From Leptothermofonsia sichuanensis E412 (lineage in GTDB: Bacteria; Cyanobacteriota; Cyanobacteriia; Leptolyngbyales; Leptolyngbyaceae), in NCBI RefSeq assembly GCF_019891175.1, contig NZ_CP072600.1:1426001-1490000 (forward strand): 64,000 nucleotides of DNA, written 5' to 3'. The notes under the pieces are model-generated. The model had not been told where the DNA came from. It saw only the letters and a program-made list of their open reading frames with translations, and did no database searches. Positions 35,376 through 44,108 of this stretch are shown one piece after another (the first letter of the stretch is position 1; each line of letters begins with the position of its first letter). The position numbers and the translations under genes are program-made.

Positions 35376-35454
35376 GCGTTGCTGAATCTGGGTATGAATT
35401 AAAGCGTGTATGAATTGAAACTTTGTTCCGATTCATACTGCTATTCAGCAGTGC
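35376..35454. repeat. Dispersed repeat A, copy 2
   Basis: 79 bp with terminal inverted repeats GCGTTGCTGAATCTGGGTAT and the complement of GCACTGCTGAATAGCAGTAT. No ORF inside, so it is MITE-like. Confidence 0.9.
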
Positions 35455-35555
35455 CCCCCTGCCCCCTGTCTTCTGCTACGAGTGTGATGAAAAAGGATAG
35501 AAAGAAGGGGTAAAGCTGTCCAGTACTGACCAGCATTACTGCTTAGAAGGAGTGT

Positions 35556-35651
35556 TATGGCGTTTCTTAATTGAATGAGGTACGGGGATGGTGAGGCACA
35601 GTGGGGTGCTCCGCACCCTCACTGTACCTCACACCCTTGAAAAGGGCTATA
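35556..35651 (-). repeat. Dispersed repeat C, copy 2 (inverted)
   Basis: Inverted partner of 32655-32749 upstream of the ATPase gene. The inner GTGGGGTGCTCCGCACC forms a hairpin. Confidence 0.85.
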
Positions 35652-35664
35652 TCCTCAATTAGCC

Positions 35665-36492
35665 CTATACCAGAGCTTTCGTGGGCTGGAATGGCTGAGT
35701 GCTGTCCTGGGATGCTTCCACATCGGCTGCGATCGCCCGGTGTTGCACCTCAACATCCATAACCTGTGCCCTTGGGAAGGGGCGATCGAGAGAATGATTC
35801 TTTGAGTACACCAGTAAGCCATTGTAGAAACTTGTGAACTGAGCGAACACCGCCTCAACCAGTTCAAAGGCTTTTGCCTTCTGTTCCGCTGTTAACTGAA
35901 TGCTGTCAAAGAACTGCTCCGTATCTCCCTGCTCCAGCCCGGCTTGAATGTGTCCGGTTTCCACCTGTAAGTGATGATCACTGAAGTAATATGACCGCTT
36001 CTGGGTCAACTCCTGGAGTTCCTGACTCAGTTGCACTAATCCTTCTGCCAGTGCCGTGGTGCCAGTGGCTTCGATCGCCTCAATAATTGCCAACCGCAGA
36101 ACCGGATCTGTCTGAGCAGCACACAGTTGGAGCAAATCATAGGATAACTGGCGGGCTTTCTGGGTTTCCTCACTCCACAGAAATCGGAGTGCATCCGTAA
36201 ACCGCAGGGAGTGATCAATGCCCAGAATATCGAGATCCTTAACATACCAGACCCAATGACTGGCATCCTCATAGGTGTGCTGGTTAATCATCATCTGAAT
36301 TGGATCGTCCGTTGGCTCCTGACGCAGCACGTAAACGTTGAGATCCTTAAAACTCATGACAAAATGCGCCCAAAAAGGAATTCCGGATGCTCGCTTCTTC
36401 AGGTCAATACTGCGATCTTTGAGAAATGCAAAAAAAGGGAGGCGAATAAACTCCTGCCTTTTGGTTTCAATGAGTTCCAGAACTTCCTTCAT
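35665..36492 (-). CDS. Helical protein, possibly heme-oxygenase-like metalloenzyme
   Basis: 275 aa from the ATG at 36492, which has GAGAGG upstream; an ATG at 36555 is possible but poorer. Mostly helical. The Glu/His-rich segments YEDASHWVWYVKDLDILG (residues about 74-91) and YYFSDHHLQVETGH (about 165-178) recall metal-ligand helices of heme-oxygenase-like diiron or TENA/PqqC-fold proteins. The assignment is tentative. It stands alone upstream of the eCIS locus, about 500 bases from the ATPase gene, and no link to it is shown. Confidence 0.65.
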   Translation of the reverse strand: MKEVLELIETKRQEFIRLPFFAFLKDRSIDLKKRASGIPFWAHFVMSFKDLNVYVLRQEPTDDPIQMMINQHTYEDASHWVWYVKDLDILGIDHSLRFTDALRFLWSEETQKARQLSYDLLQLCAAQTDPVLRLAIIEAIEATGTTALAEGLVQLSQELQELTQKRSYYFSDHHLQVETGHIQAGLEQGDTEQFFDSIQLTAEQKAKAFELVEAVFAQFTSFYNGLLVYSKNHSLDRPFPRAQVMDVEVQHRAIAADVEASQDSTQPFQPTKALV

Positions 36493-37173
36493 GTTGTTAC
36501 CTCTCACACATTCACGATCTAGCTGATGGTTGTTGAAAACAAATTGGACATTCATCTGTCCATGGGTTTCGGCTGCGCAGCCACGTCCTGCACCATGCAG
36601 GTTAAGTCCTGATGGTGCTGTAGAAAAAACCTTTCCTTATGTGCAAGCATCTTCAATCACACCGACTGAAGAAACCGCTGGCAAAATACGGGTTAAACGA
36701 AATCCGGATGCCTCGAAATGAAATCTATTAACTTCTGAGAGCGGAGTCTCTAGAAGAAACACGCAGGCAACGCTTCAGGGGCAATGAACTCAGTCTCCGG
36801 ATTTCTCCGTAAATCAACGATGCTCACATTTGAGCAAACCGTATTTTTGAGGAGGCGAATTGCCTCTGATTCCATGAGAGAAGTTCTAACTTTAAAGTTT
36901 CACTGAGCAAATCAGTATTAACACTTATTTAGATTCGTATCAAAAATACACCTTATGCAAGGATATATGTCAGGTTGTTGCGTAAAATTACTGTCATTGA
37001 GACGTGTAATTTAAAAAGATCTGGCAGCTAAAAATTAGATATTGGGTTTTCTGAGTGGATCACTTCGCAGCGCAAAATGAAGTACCGCCAGGGTTTGAAC
37101 TCTATGCCGGTTCCTGTATCAGTAACATCACGCAAAGCCTGAAGCTGTCTACCTCGAATGGGTGAGAATTTCT

Positions 37174-37272
37174 CTAGTGGTCTGCCAAGAATTATTTTGT
37201 GGGTTGAAAACCCCAAAATAATAACTTCTTTCTGATCCCAGACTCACAATTTCAAGCTTGACGAACCACTAG
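37174..37272 (+). repeat. CTAG-bounded MITE-like element E, copy 1
   Basis: 99 bp from CTAGTGGTCTGCCAA to TTGACGAACCACTAG, thus 15-bp terminal inverted repeats including CTAG. Related to 50644-50753. It shares its right CTAG with element F1. Confidence 0.9.
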
Positions 37273-37464
37273 TGCATTACGGCAGAAGTTTTTCATTCAC
37301 CACAAAGGCACAAAGAGACACAAAGTTTCTTAAAGCCCATCCAAAAACCCCAATGGACAACGCTCAAATCCAGACTGAGGAAGTTTTCGGATGGCTTTTA
37401 GTGTGCTTTGTGTCTTTGTGGTTCAGACCAAAACTGGCAGGTTATTTTCGCCAACCTGCACTAG
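37269..37464 (+). repeat. CTAG-bounded MITE-like element F, copy 1
   Basis: 196 bp from CTAGTGCATTACGGCAGAAG to GCCAACCTGCACTAG, with an inner inverted repeat (CCACAAAGGCACAAAGAGAC and CTTTGTGTCTTTGTGG). Related to 50253-50437. Confidence 0.88.
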
Positions 37465-37813
37465 TAATTTCCCTTTGCGCTCGACTGGGTTAATCATCAC
37501 CATTTGATGAATGCTGTGTACTTTGCTCATCGATCGTGGAAGCGGTGGCGATCGCCGAAATCGGGACGGTTATTTTGCAATCTGGTTGGCGCAAATTCCA
37601 ACTGCAACCACGATAAGCCGCGAATGCTTGTGAGGATATAGCATCATTCAGTACCACTATTGATAACGCTTTTGCACCGCTTTGGAAACACCTGGGTTAA
37701 TAAATTGAGATTGTCCAGATACATCTTTTTGCAACTCTATTCCATATCTGATTTGCAAGCCTATCAAACTGATTCGTGATTATAGAGATGATGTGGAATA
37801 AAGTATAGAGATG

Positions 37814-37879
37814 AATGGCACTGACGTAAGGGGTTAAAGATCCCCAACTTCTTCGAGAAGTTGGGGATCTGAGCGATCG
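37814..37879 (+). repeat. Dispersed repeat B, copy 3
   Basis: Same orientation as copy 1; inner palindrome CCCCAACTTCTTCGAGAAGT-type. Confidence 0.9.
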
Positions 37880-37968
37880 TGTTTGACTTATATTTGACTT
37901 ATATTTGACTTAATTCATTGCCATTCGAGTATAGAAATCATTTGAAATGGAGTGCGTTGAATGCATTA

Positions 37969-38556
37969 TCAATTTGTAAATTGATTGACCTGTAACACAA
38001 ATCCGGGCAGCACGGCTTCACCGGATAACTCCGTTGGGAGCGATCGCACCTCTTTGTCCTGTCCCTGACGGTAAATCTCGACCTGTTGATCCTGGGGATT
38101 GAACAACCAACCGAGTCGCACTCCACTGTCCATGTATTCCTGCATCTTCTCCTGAAGCAGTTGCAAATCATCGGTTGGGGATCGCAATTCAATGACAAAA
38201 TCCGGGGCAATGGGTGGAAATTTCTGGCGTTGTTCTGGAGTCAGAGTTTGCCAGCGAGACAATTCAACCCAGGCTGCATCTGGAGAGCGATTCCCCCCAC
38301 CTGGTAGCCTGAACAGGGTTGAAGAACTAAAGACTTTACCTTGATTGTTCTGCCGATTCCAATTCACTAAATCAGCAATATAGTCTGCTTCCCAGCTACC
38401 ACCATCTCCTCCGACTGGTGTCATGAAAATTAAAACTCCGTCCGCACTGCGCTCAATCTTCAAATCTGGATTGTCAATACAGATCTGGTAAAACTGTTCA
38501 TCTGTAAGATGAACGTGCTTGAAATTGACCTTGAGTGGGAGCGTAAATGCAGTCAT
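37969..38556 (-). CDS. Uma2 family (DUF820) putative endonuclease
   Basis: 195 aa from the ATG at 38556; an upstream ATG at 38598 would add 14 residues. A second subtype of Uma2: LTDEQFYQICIDNPDLKIERSADGVL, SSTLFRLPGGGNRSPDAAWV (Asp candidate), PPIAPDFVIELRSPTDDLQLLQEKM (Glu and a nearby Lys) and LGWLFNPQDQQVEIYR. It is more distant from the gene at 5370 than family members in one genome usually are from each other. Its function in cyanobacteria is unknown. Confidence 0.88.
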   Translation of the reverse strand: MTAFTLPLKVNFKHVHLTDEQFYQICIDNPDLKIERSADGVLIFMTPVGGDGGSWEADYIADLVNWNRQNNQGKVFSSSTLFRLPGGGNRSPDAAWVELSRWQTLTPEQRQKFPPIAPDFVIELRSPTDDLQLLQEKMQEYMDSGVRLGWLFNPQDQQVEIYRQGQDKEVRSLPTELSGEAVLPGFVLQVNQFTN

Positions 38557-38741
38557 TGCCTTTGCTCTGATCCATGCATTAGACTTAATCGGAAACAAGG
38601 AAAGCTGTAAATTCTTGACATAAATTCGTCAATTCTGGAAGTCTTTTCATCAATTCAGAGCACGGATAATTTATTATCGATTAAGTCTACTATTTGACTA
38701 TAACTAAGGAATAAGAATTAAATAACCTGCAAGATCTGTGC

Positions 38742-38813
38742 GGCCCTCACCCCCCTGCCCCCTCTCCCAAGTTTGGGAGAGGGGGAGGGGGCAGGGGAGT
38801 GGGGGTGAGGGCC
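38742..38813. repeat. Long C/G-rich palindromic hairpin
   Basis: 72 bases of the type GGCCCTCACCCCC...CTCCCAA / TTGGGAG...GGGGGTGAGGGCC, nearly self-complementary over its whole length. A common cyanobacterial intergenic repeat; a relative with shorter arms is at 50012-50113. Confidence 0.88.
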
Positions 38814-38986
38814 TGGAAGAGCATCCAATTACTGAAGTTATTAAATCCACAATCCTAAAATTACATCTGGAGCAACTCCAAGCGATCGCAGCCATGCCTT
38901 CAATCGCTCAACCTGGGCTTCTGCCTGTTCAACTGGCTGGCGAACTTCCCCAGATACCGGGGATCTGAAGGTTGTCGCACTTTGCA

Positions 38987-39745
38987 CTATAAAAAACCTT
39001 CCCGTTCCAGTTCCTCAATCATCTGTAGACCACGTGGGTCACCTAACTTCAGGAGTGCGGAACGCGAGTCTTCTCGGACACCCAGGTCTTCATCCTCGAC
39101 AAAGGTTTCTAACAGAGCATCAACTGCTGTGGCATAAACCACATTGGAAGGGAGTTCCCGGCAAAGTTGTCCCACAGACCAGGCACAGTTGCTTCGTACA
39201 GCGGCAACTGGATCCTGTCGCATTGCTTCGATTAACGGTGGAATAGATGCAATCACAGCCTCATAGCCGACCGCTGCCATCTGTGCCAGAGAACTGGCTG
39301 CCCACAGACGAACCGCAGAAATGTCAGTTTTCAGGGCATCAATCAGAGTGTCCTGGGCGCGGCGATCGCGGCAGTTTCCCAGTGCCCACACCACCCCTTT
39401 CCGCACATAGCCATTAAAATCCTCATCATACTGCCGGATCAGAGACTCCACCGCATCCGGACTGGGGTTTCGCCCCAACCCATAGGCAGCACTGACCCGC
39501 ACCAGAGGGCACGGATCGGACAGCAACCGAATCAGGTGAGGCACGGCGCGATCGTCCTGAAGTTCACAGAATGCCCGTGCCGCGAGCATTCGCTGAGTTG
39601 TATCAGGCGACTCCAACAGCAACAGCATTTCCTCCGGGTCAGGCTTTGGCTCCTCCGACTCGGCATCTACAGGCTGCATGTGATCCAGAGGGCTTTCCAG
39701 ATCACTCTCAAGATCAAGGACAGTCAAGTCATCATCATCATACAT
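38987..39745 (-). CDS. HEAT-repeat protein
   Basis: 252 aa. An acidic N-terminus (about 1-40) is followed by about six HEAT/PBS-lyase-like repeats, such as RMLAARAFCELQDDRAVPHLIRLLSD, PLVRVSAAYGLGRNPSPDAVESL and AVRLWAASSLAQMA. Such proteins serve as scaffolds for protein contacts; related ones are phycobilin lyases and photosystem or pilus factors, but no partner is nearby, so no function is assigned. Confidence 0.85.
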   Translation of the reverse strand: MYDDDDLTVLDLESDLESPLDHMQPVDAESEEPKPDPEEMLLLLESPDTTQRMLAARAFCELQDDRAVPHLIRLLSDPCPLVRVSAAYGLGRNPSPDAVESLIRQYDEDFNGYVRKGVVWALGNCRDRRAQDTLIDALKTDISAVRLWAASSLAQMAAVGYEAVIASIPPLIEAMRQDPVAAVRSNCAWSVGQLCRELPSNVVYATAVDALLETFVEDEDLGVREDSRSALLKLGDPRGLQMIEELEREGFL

Positions 39746-39829
39746 ACTGTCACTTTACCGCACAGAGGGTTAGCCGTTAGCGATTGGATACTAAAGATCA
39801 GAGGAGGAGTGAGGGGGAAAAGTTTCACT

Positions 39830-39912
39830 AAAAAAGCATAGAGGGCACAAAGGAATTGCTCTGTGTTCTCCGTGCCTCTGTGGTAGAGCTTTAAGCCTTG
39901 TGGTTTATTTAA
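39830..39912. repeat. CACAGAG-type palindromic repeat
   Basis: AT end followed by AGAGGGCACAAAGG...CTCCGTGCCTCTGTGGTAGAGC and a TTTATTTAATCCACGAT tail. A related unit occurs at 52185-52292, and a fragment at 47132. Confidence 0.65.
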
Positions 39913-40222
39913 TCCACGATTCTAAGCCCAGGCTACCAAAGCAATCCCTCAATAAATCCCGATTTAAGGAGTTGTACTTGGTTTGTCCCTCCCTCCGCAC
40001 CTGGACAACGCCTGCTTCTGACAGGGTCCTGGAGTGATGGCAAAAGAGGGCAAGGCTGATGCCTAGCTGCCCGGCAATTTCGGAACCACTCAACTCATGC
40101 TGTTGAGCCAGCAGTTCGACAATCTTCAGACGGGTAGGGTCAGACAGGGCGGCAAAAATTTTCGCCCGTTGTTCTGTGTCTGCCTGGCTCAAAGACAGCG
40201 GGGATGGCATTGATTCTGACAT
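39905..40222 (-). CDS. ArsR/SmtB-family transcriptional regulator
   Basis: 105 aa winged helix-turn-helix: RAKIFAALSDPTRLKIVELLAQQ, then ELSGSEIAGQLGISLALFCHHSRTLSEAG (recognition helix) and VVQVRREGQTKYNSLN (wing). The metal-binding ELCVCDL of SmtB/ArsR is replaced by ELSGSEI, so it is not a classical metal sensor; a redox or small-molecule signal is more likely (inference). It is divergent from the old-yellow-enzyme gene, with a candidate operator between them. Confidence 0.88.
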   Translation of the reverse strand: MSESMPSPLSLSQADTEQRAKIFAALSDPTRLKIVELLAQQHELSGSEIAGQLGISLALFCHHSRTLSEAGVVQVRREGQTKYNSLNRDLLRDCFGSLGLESWIK

Positions 40223-40283
40223 GGCGATCGCAATGGCGGACGGACTTTTATCTACTATCTCATGGGAAGAAAGTAATGAAATA

Positions 40284-40348
40284 GTTAAACAACTACTTGA
40301 CTATCTTCAGGTTAGCCTATTACCATTTTAGTTAAATGGTTGTTTAAC
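40284..40348. promoter_or_regulatory. Candidate operator between the ArsR-type and OYE genes
   Basis: GTTAAACAAC at 40284-40293 and its exact complement GTTGTTTAAC at 40339-40348, with a local palindrome GTTAAATGGTTGTTTAAC at 40331-40348. This lies in the divergent promoter region, as expected for an ArsR-family repressor site. Confidence 0.6.
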
Positions 40349-40429
40349 CACTTATCTTTTTAAGAGATGCGGCTCCCTTTACAAATCCCTGGTTCTCACC
40401 ATTGATGACTGTGTTCAAAAATGTATCTT

Positions 40430-40490
40430 GACTGCCCTCAGCCTGACTGCCCTCAGCCTGACTGCCTTCAGACTGATTGCCTTCGGACAA
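40430..40490 (+). repeat. 15-bp tandem repeat in the OYE leader
   Basis: About four copies of a CTGCCCTCAGCCTGA-like 15-mer before the gene. Being a multiple of three, it keeps an open frame from an upstream TTG, which would give a false LTALSLTAL N-terminus. Confidence 0.85.
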
Positions 40491-40535
40491 TCTTCGAACG
40501 TTCGCAAACGACCACTTGAGACTTGGAGAAACTGC

Positions 40536-41636
40536 ATGAGCGCTGAAAAAACGATGCTTTCCCCGGTTCGCCTGGGTGCCTACGAATTACCCAACCGGAT
40601 TGTCATGGCTCCCCTGACTCGAAACCGGGCGGGGGCAGGCAATGTGCCAGGTCCACTAAATGCCACTTACTATGAACAGAGGGCTTCTGCCGGGTTGATT
40701 GTGACTGAGGCGACGCAAATTTCACCCCAGGGGGTAGGCTATCCCAGCACACCGGGGATTCACTCTCCCGAACAGGTGGAAGGCTGGCGACTGGTGACCG
40801 ATGCCGTCCATGCCAGAGGGGGACACATTTTCCTTCAACTGTGGCACGTCGGGCGCATTTCCCACCCCTCCCTGCAACCAGAAGGGGCGCTGCCCGTTGC
40901 TCCCAGCGCGATCGCCCCTGAAGGAATGGCCTCTACCTACAGCGGCCCCCAGCCGTTTGTCACTCCCCGTGCACTGGCGATTGAAGAAATCCCTGGCATT
41001 ATCGAGGACTACCGGAAAGCGGCTGAAAATGCCCTCAAGGCAGGTTTTGATGGGGTAGAAATTCATAGCGCCAATGGTTATTTACTGGACCAATTCCTGC
41101 AAGATGGCACCAATCACCGCACAGACGAATATGGCGGCTCCATGGAAAATCGGGCACGATTGCTGATGCAAGTGACCGCCGCCGTTACCAGTGTTTGGGG
41201 TGGCGATCGCGTCGGTATTCGTCTGTCCCCCAGTGGTGTATTCAACAGCATGTCTGATTCCAACCCCAAAGCGCTGTTTACCTATGTGGTAAACGAACTA
41301 AACCGCTTTAATCTGGCGTACCTGCACTTGGTAGAGCCACGCACCAACGAAACAGCATCCCCAGAACAACAGGAATTGACCTGTGGTTATTTTCGCTCGG
41401 TTTATCGGGGCACTCTGATCTCTGCCGGTGGACATGATCGGGAATCGGGGAATCAGGCGATCGCCAGCGGCGATGCCGATCTGATTGCCTTTGGCAGACT
41501 CTATATCTCCAATCCTGACCTGGTAGAACGGTTTGCCCAGAACGCTCCTCTCAATCCCTACGATCGCTCCACCTTTTATGGGGGTGATGAAAAGGGATAT
41601 ATTGACTATCCATTTCTGAAATTGCAGACAGCGTAA
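40536..41636 (+). CDS. Old yellow enzyme family ene-reductase (NemA-like)
   Basis: 366 aa from the ATG at 40536, with GGAG nine bases upstream. An FMN-dependent alkene reductase of the N-ethylmaleimide reductase type, reducing activated C=C bonds with NAD(P)H in the cytosol. Visible marks: LPNRIVMAPLTRNRAG, ATQISPQGVGYPSTPGI, IFLQLWHVGRISHP, VEIHSANGYLLDQFLQDGTNHRTDEYGGS (the His-Asn substrate-binding pair), and DLIAFGRLYISNPDL. Length is normal. It is divergent from the ArsR-type regulator, which probably controls it. Confidence 0.95.
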   Translation: MSAEKTMLSPVRLGAYELPNRIVMAPLTRNRAGAGNVPGPLNATYYEQRASAGLIVTEATQISPQGVGYPSTPGIHSPEQVEGWRLVTDAVHARGGHIFLQLWHVGRISHPSLQPEGALPVAPSAIAPEGMASTYSGPQPFVTPRALAIEEIPGIIEDYRKAAENALKAGFDGVEIHSANGYLLDQFLQDGTNHRTDEYGGSMENRARLLMQVTAAVTSVWGGDRVGIRLSPSGVFNSMSDSNPKALFTYVVNELNRFNLAYLHLVEPRTNETASPEQQELTCGYFRSVYRGTLISAGGHDRESGNQAIASGDADLIAFGRLYISNPDLVERFAQNAPLNPYDRSTFYGGDEKGYIDYPFLKLQTA

Positions 41637-41731
41637 GGGAGTGGGGGAAGTTGAGAGTTAAGAGTTGAGATGAGAGTTGAGAGTCAGGGCGAGGGGAACT
41701 ATGTAGCCCTGATAACTATGTAGCCCTGATT

Positions 41732-41773
41732 TAGACCTCCGAGGTTTTCCAAACCTCGGAAACCTCGGAGGTC
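41732..41773. repeat. GACCTCCGAGG palindromic repeat
   Basis: Nested palindrome AGACCTCCGAGG...CCTCGGAGGTCT between the OYE and DCC genes. A related degenerate copy is at 3336-3373. Confidence 0.85.
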
Positions 41774-41841
41774 TGGTCCTTTCCTCCAGGGATCGTCCTG
41801 CTTTCGTTACAATTGTTTATGAAAGCTAACCTTTTGATTCC

Positions 41842-42375
41842 ATGAATCCGCGATCGCCAGAACAAACCACTCCCGCTCCTTCCGCTGCTTCTTCCCTCCC
41901 CACCTGGCAGATCAAACTCCTGTATGACGGGGAATGCCCCCTCTGTATGCGAGAGGTCAACTTTTTGAGGAAGCGCGACGCAGGCAGAGGATTCGTTGAA
42001 TTTGTAGACATTGCTCAGGATGACTACAACCCCGAAAGCAACGGTGGGGTTGATTTTGAAACGGCAATGGGGCGCATTCATGCAGTGCTGCCCGATGGCA
42101 CGGTGGTTAAAAACGTGGAAGTGTTTCGGCGCGTGTACGAAATCCTGGGCATGGGCTGGATCTATGCCGTGACCAGGGTGCCGGTCATTGGTGGGATGGC
42201 CGACTGGTTATATGGAATTTGGGCAGACTGGCGCTTACGCCTGACCGGACGCCCCGACCTGGCAACGATCGCCGCCGCCCGTCAGCAGCGGCTCGAATGC
42301 ACCACTGAGTACACCTCTGAGGACAACCCTGAAGAGCGCTGTCGTCTCTTGAAACAGGATGGGGCGAGGAGATGA
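41842..42375 (+). CDS. DCC family (DUF393) thioredoxin-like protein
   Basis: 177 aa. The DCC motif IKLLYDGECPLC (about residues 24-35) and KRDAGRGFVEFVDI mark the DUF393 family, a short thioredoxin-like fold with a CxxC pair. A C-terminal amphipathic helix region (WIYAVTRVPVIGGMADWLYGIWADWR) may touch a membrane. Its stop overlaps the photolyase ATG by four bases (ATGA), so the two are made together. It may supply a redox function to the iron-sulfur photolyase (inference). Confidence 0.9.
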   Translation: MNPRSPEQTTPAPSAASSLPTWQIKLLYDGECPLCMREVNFLRKRDAGRGFVEFVDIAQDDYNPESNGGVDFETAMGRIHAVLPDGTVVKNVEVFRRVYEILGMGWIYAVTRVPVIGGMADWLYGIWADWRLRLTGRPDLATIAAARQQRLECTTEYTSEDNPEERCRLLKQDGARR

Positions 42376-43910
42376 CCGTTGGGGTTTGGGTATTAGGCGA
42401 TCAGCTATGGACAGGACAGTCCGCCTTGCAGAGCTGTGCAGGTGAACCGGCAAACACGCCTGTGATTCTGATTGAATCGCTGAGCCACGGGCAGGCGATG
42501 CCCTATCACCTGCAAAAGCTGGTGCTTGTCTGGTCTGCCATGCGTCACTTTGCTGAGGAACTGCGGCAGGCAAACTGGCAGGTCAGCTACTACCCTGCGG
42601 CTGAAACCTTTCAGGCCCCTCTGACAGAGTGGGTTACGCAGCAGGGGATTACTGAATTGCGGGTGATGGCTCCCAGCGATCGCCCCTTTGCCCAATTGAT
42701 TCAAGCCCTGGATCTGCCCTGCCAGGTCAGGTTGCTTCCCAACAATTGCTTCCTCTGGAGTAGGGAAGACTTCAGGGCGTGGGCAGTTTCCCATAAGCGC
42801 CTGCTGATGGAAGACTTTTACCGGGAAAGCCGTCGCCGGTTTCAGGTCTTAATGGATGGGAACCAGCCCCTTGGTGGGCGCTGGAATTTTGATCAGGAAA
42901 ACCGCAAACCGCCTAAGGGAGGCTTAAAAACCCCGCAAGCCTTATGGTTTGAACCGGATGCCATCACGCAAGACATCATTGATTGGATTAAACGCAGCGA
43001 TCGCTTCCAGCGACACCGGCAATACTGGCAAATTGAACCGTTTCGGTGGGCAGTGACCCGCCAGCAGGCCCTTCAGGTGCTTGATTTTTTCATTCACACG
43101 CGCCTGCCTGGTTTTGGTCCCTACCAGGATGCGATGGTCACAGGAGAAATGACCCTGTGGCACAGTATGATTTCTCCCTACCTTAATTTAAGCCTGTTGC
43201 ATCCCTTAGAAGTGGTACAAGCTGCCGGACAAGCTTATCTGGAGAATCAGAATGACTGGAATCTGAGCAGTGTTGAGGGCTTTATTCGTCAGGTGATGGG
43301 CTGGCGAGAATATATGCATGGGGTCTACCATCTTACCGACGAAGACTATCCCCAGCGCAACTGGTTTGACCACACCCACTCCCTGCCCGAATTCTTCTGG
43401 ACGGGAGAAACGGACATGAACTGCCTGTATCAGATCCTGACCCAGGTTAAACAAACGGGCTATGCCCATCACATTCAGCGTCTCATGGTGCTGAGTAACT
43501 TTGCTCTGATTGCAGGACTGTCTCCCCAGGCCATCGAGTCCTGGTTCCATGCCGCCTTCATCGATGCCTATGACTGGGTCATGCAGACGAATGTGATTGG
43601 GATGGGACTGTTTGCCGATGGGGGTGTCCTGGCATCCAAACCCTATGCCGCTTCCGCCAACTACATCAACCGCATGAGTGATTATTGTCACCAGTGTCGC
43701 TACAGTGCCCGCGATCGCACGGGTGACAACGCCTGTCCCTTCAACTTCTTCTACTGGGATTTCCTTGATCGCCACCGGGAAAAACTCAGTTCCCAGGGAC
43801 GCATGGGCTTCATTCTGAAAAATTTGGATAAAATATCTCCGGCAGAACGACAGGCGATGGGCCAGCAGGCAGCAGAGTGGCATTCCAGGGCGTTGGGCGT
43901 TGAGGGTTGA
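42372..43910 (+). CDS. Iron-sulfur photolyase/cryptochrome (FeS-BCP, PhrB/CryB-like)
   Basis: 512 aa, 'deoxyribodipyrimidine photolyase-related protein'. Members bind FAD and a [4Fe-4S] cluster; characterised ones repair 6-4 photoproducts or act as light sensors. The four cluster cysteines fit the family pattern: C351, C439, C442 and C455 (MNCLYQ, and YCHQC followed by NACPFN), one residue off the A. tumefaciens PhrB numbering (350, 438, 441, 454). Other blocks: GVWVLGDQLW at the N-terminus, FGPYQDAM, and EGFIRQVMGWREYMHGVY. Coupled to the DCC gene by an ATGA overlap. Repair and signalling cannot be told apart here. Confidence 0.92.
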   Translation: MTVGVWVLGDQLWTGQSALQSCAGEPANTPVILIESLSHGQAMPYHLQKLVLVWSAMRHFAEELRQANWQVSYYPAAETFQAPLTEWVTQQGITELRVMAPSDRPFAQLIQALDLPCQVRLLPNNCFLWSREDFRAWAVSHKRLLMEDFYRESRRRFQVLMDGNQPLGGRWNFDQENRKPPKGGLKTPQALWFEPDAITQDIIDWIKRSDRFQRHRQYWQIEPFRWAVTRQQALQVLDFFIHTRLPGFGPYQDAMVTGEMTLWHSMISPYLNLSLLHPLEVVQAAGQAYLENQNDWNLSSVEGFIRQVMGWREYMHGVYHLTDEDYPQRNWFDHTHSLPEFFWTGETDMNCLYQILTQVKQTGYAHHIQRLMVLSNFALIAGLSPQAIESWFHAAFIDAYDWVMQTNVIGMGLFADGGVLASKPYAASANYINRMSDYCHQCRYSARDRTGDNACPFNFFYWDFLDRHREKLSSQGRMGFILKNLDKISPAERQAMGQQAAEWHSRALGVEG

Positions 43911-43988
43911 CCATTCAGGGTTGAGGCCGGGGAATACAGTAAGTCCTGACTTTTTCTGACTTTGCAAAACTTATCGTTAACCAGAGTT

Positions 43989-44071
43989 TTCCCCACAGTT
44001 TCCACAGGGTTTCCACAGGGTTTCCACAGATCAGCCCGGACTTTTCCACAGACTTTTCATCCTTTTCCACA
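43989..44071 (+). promoter_or_regulatory. Phased cluster of DnaA-box-like sites
   Basis: Five exact or near matches to the cyanobacterial DnaA box (TTTTCCACA): GTTTCCACA at 43998, 44009 and 44020, TTTTCCACA at 44042 and 44063, plus a variant TTCCCCACA at 43989. All are in the same orientation. Starts are 11, 11, 22 and 21 bases apart, close to helical phase. Confidence 0.65.
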
Positions 44072-44108
44072 ACCCGTGACGAGGGAATCGGATTTTTCAG
44101 CTTTTTGG

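Larger units (their letters stand above)
36556..37968. other. 1.4-kb region without a convincing gene
   Basis: Holds a pair of CTAG-bounded elements (E1 at 37174-37272, F1 at 37269-37464) and repeat B copy 3 (37814-37879). Short ORFs here are inside these repeats or have no family-like pattern. Confidence 0.6.

Noticed and set aside
40428-40535. Longer start for the ene-reductase
   Set aside because: The 36 extra residues come from a tandem repeat and begin at TTG; the ATG at 40536 has a ribosome site and matches the family start.
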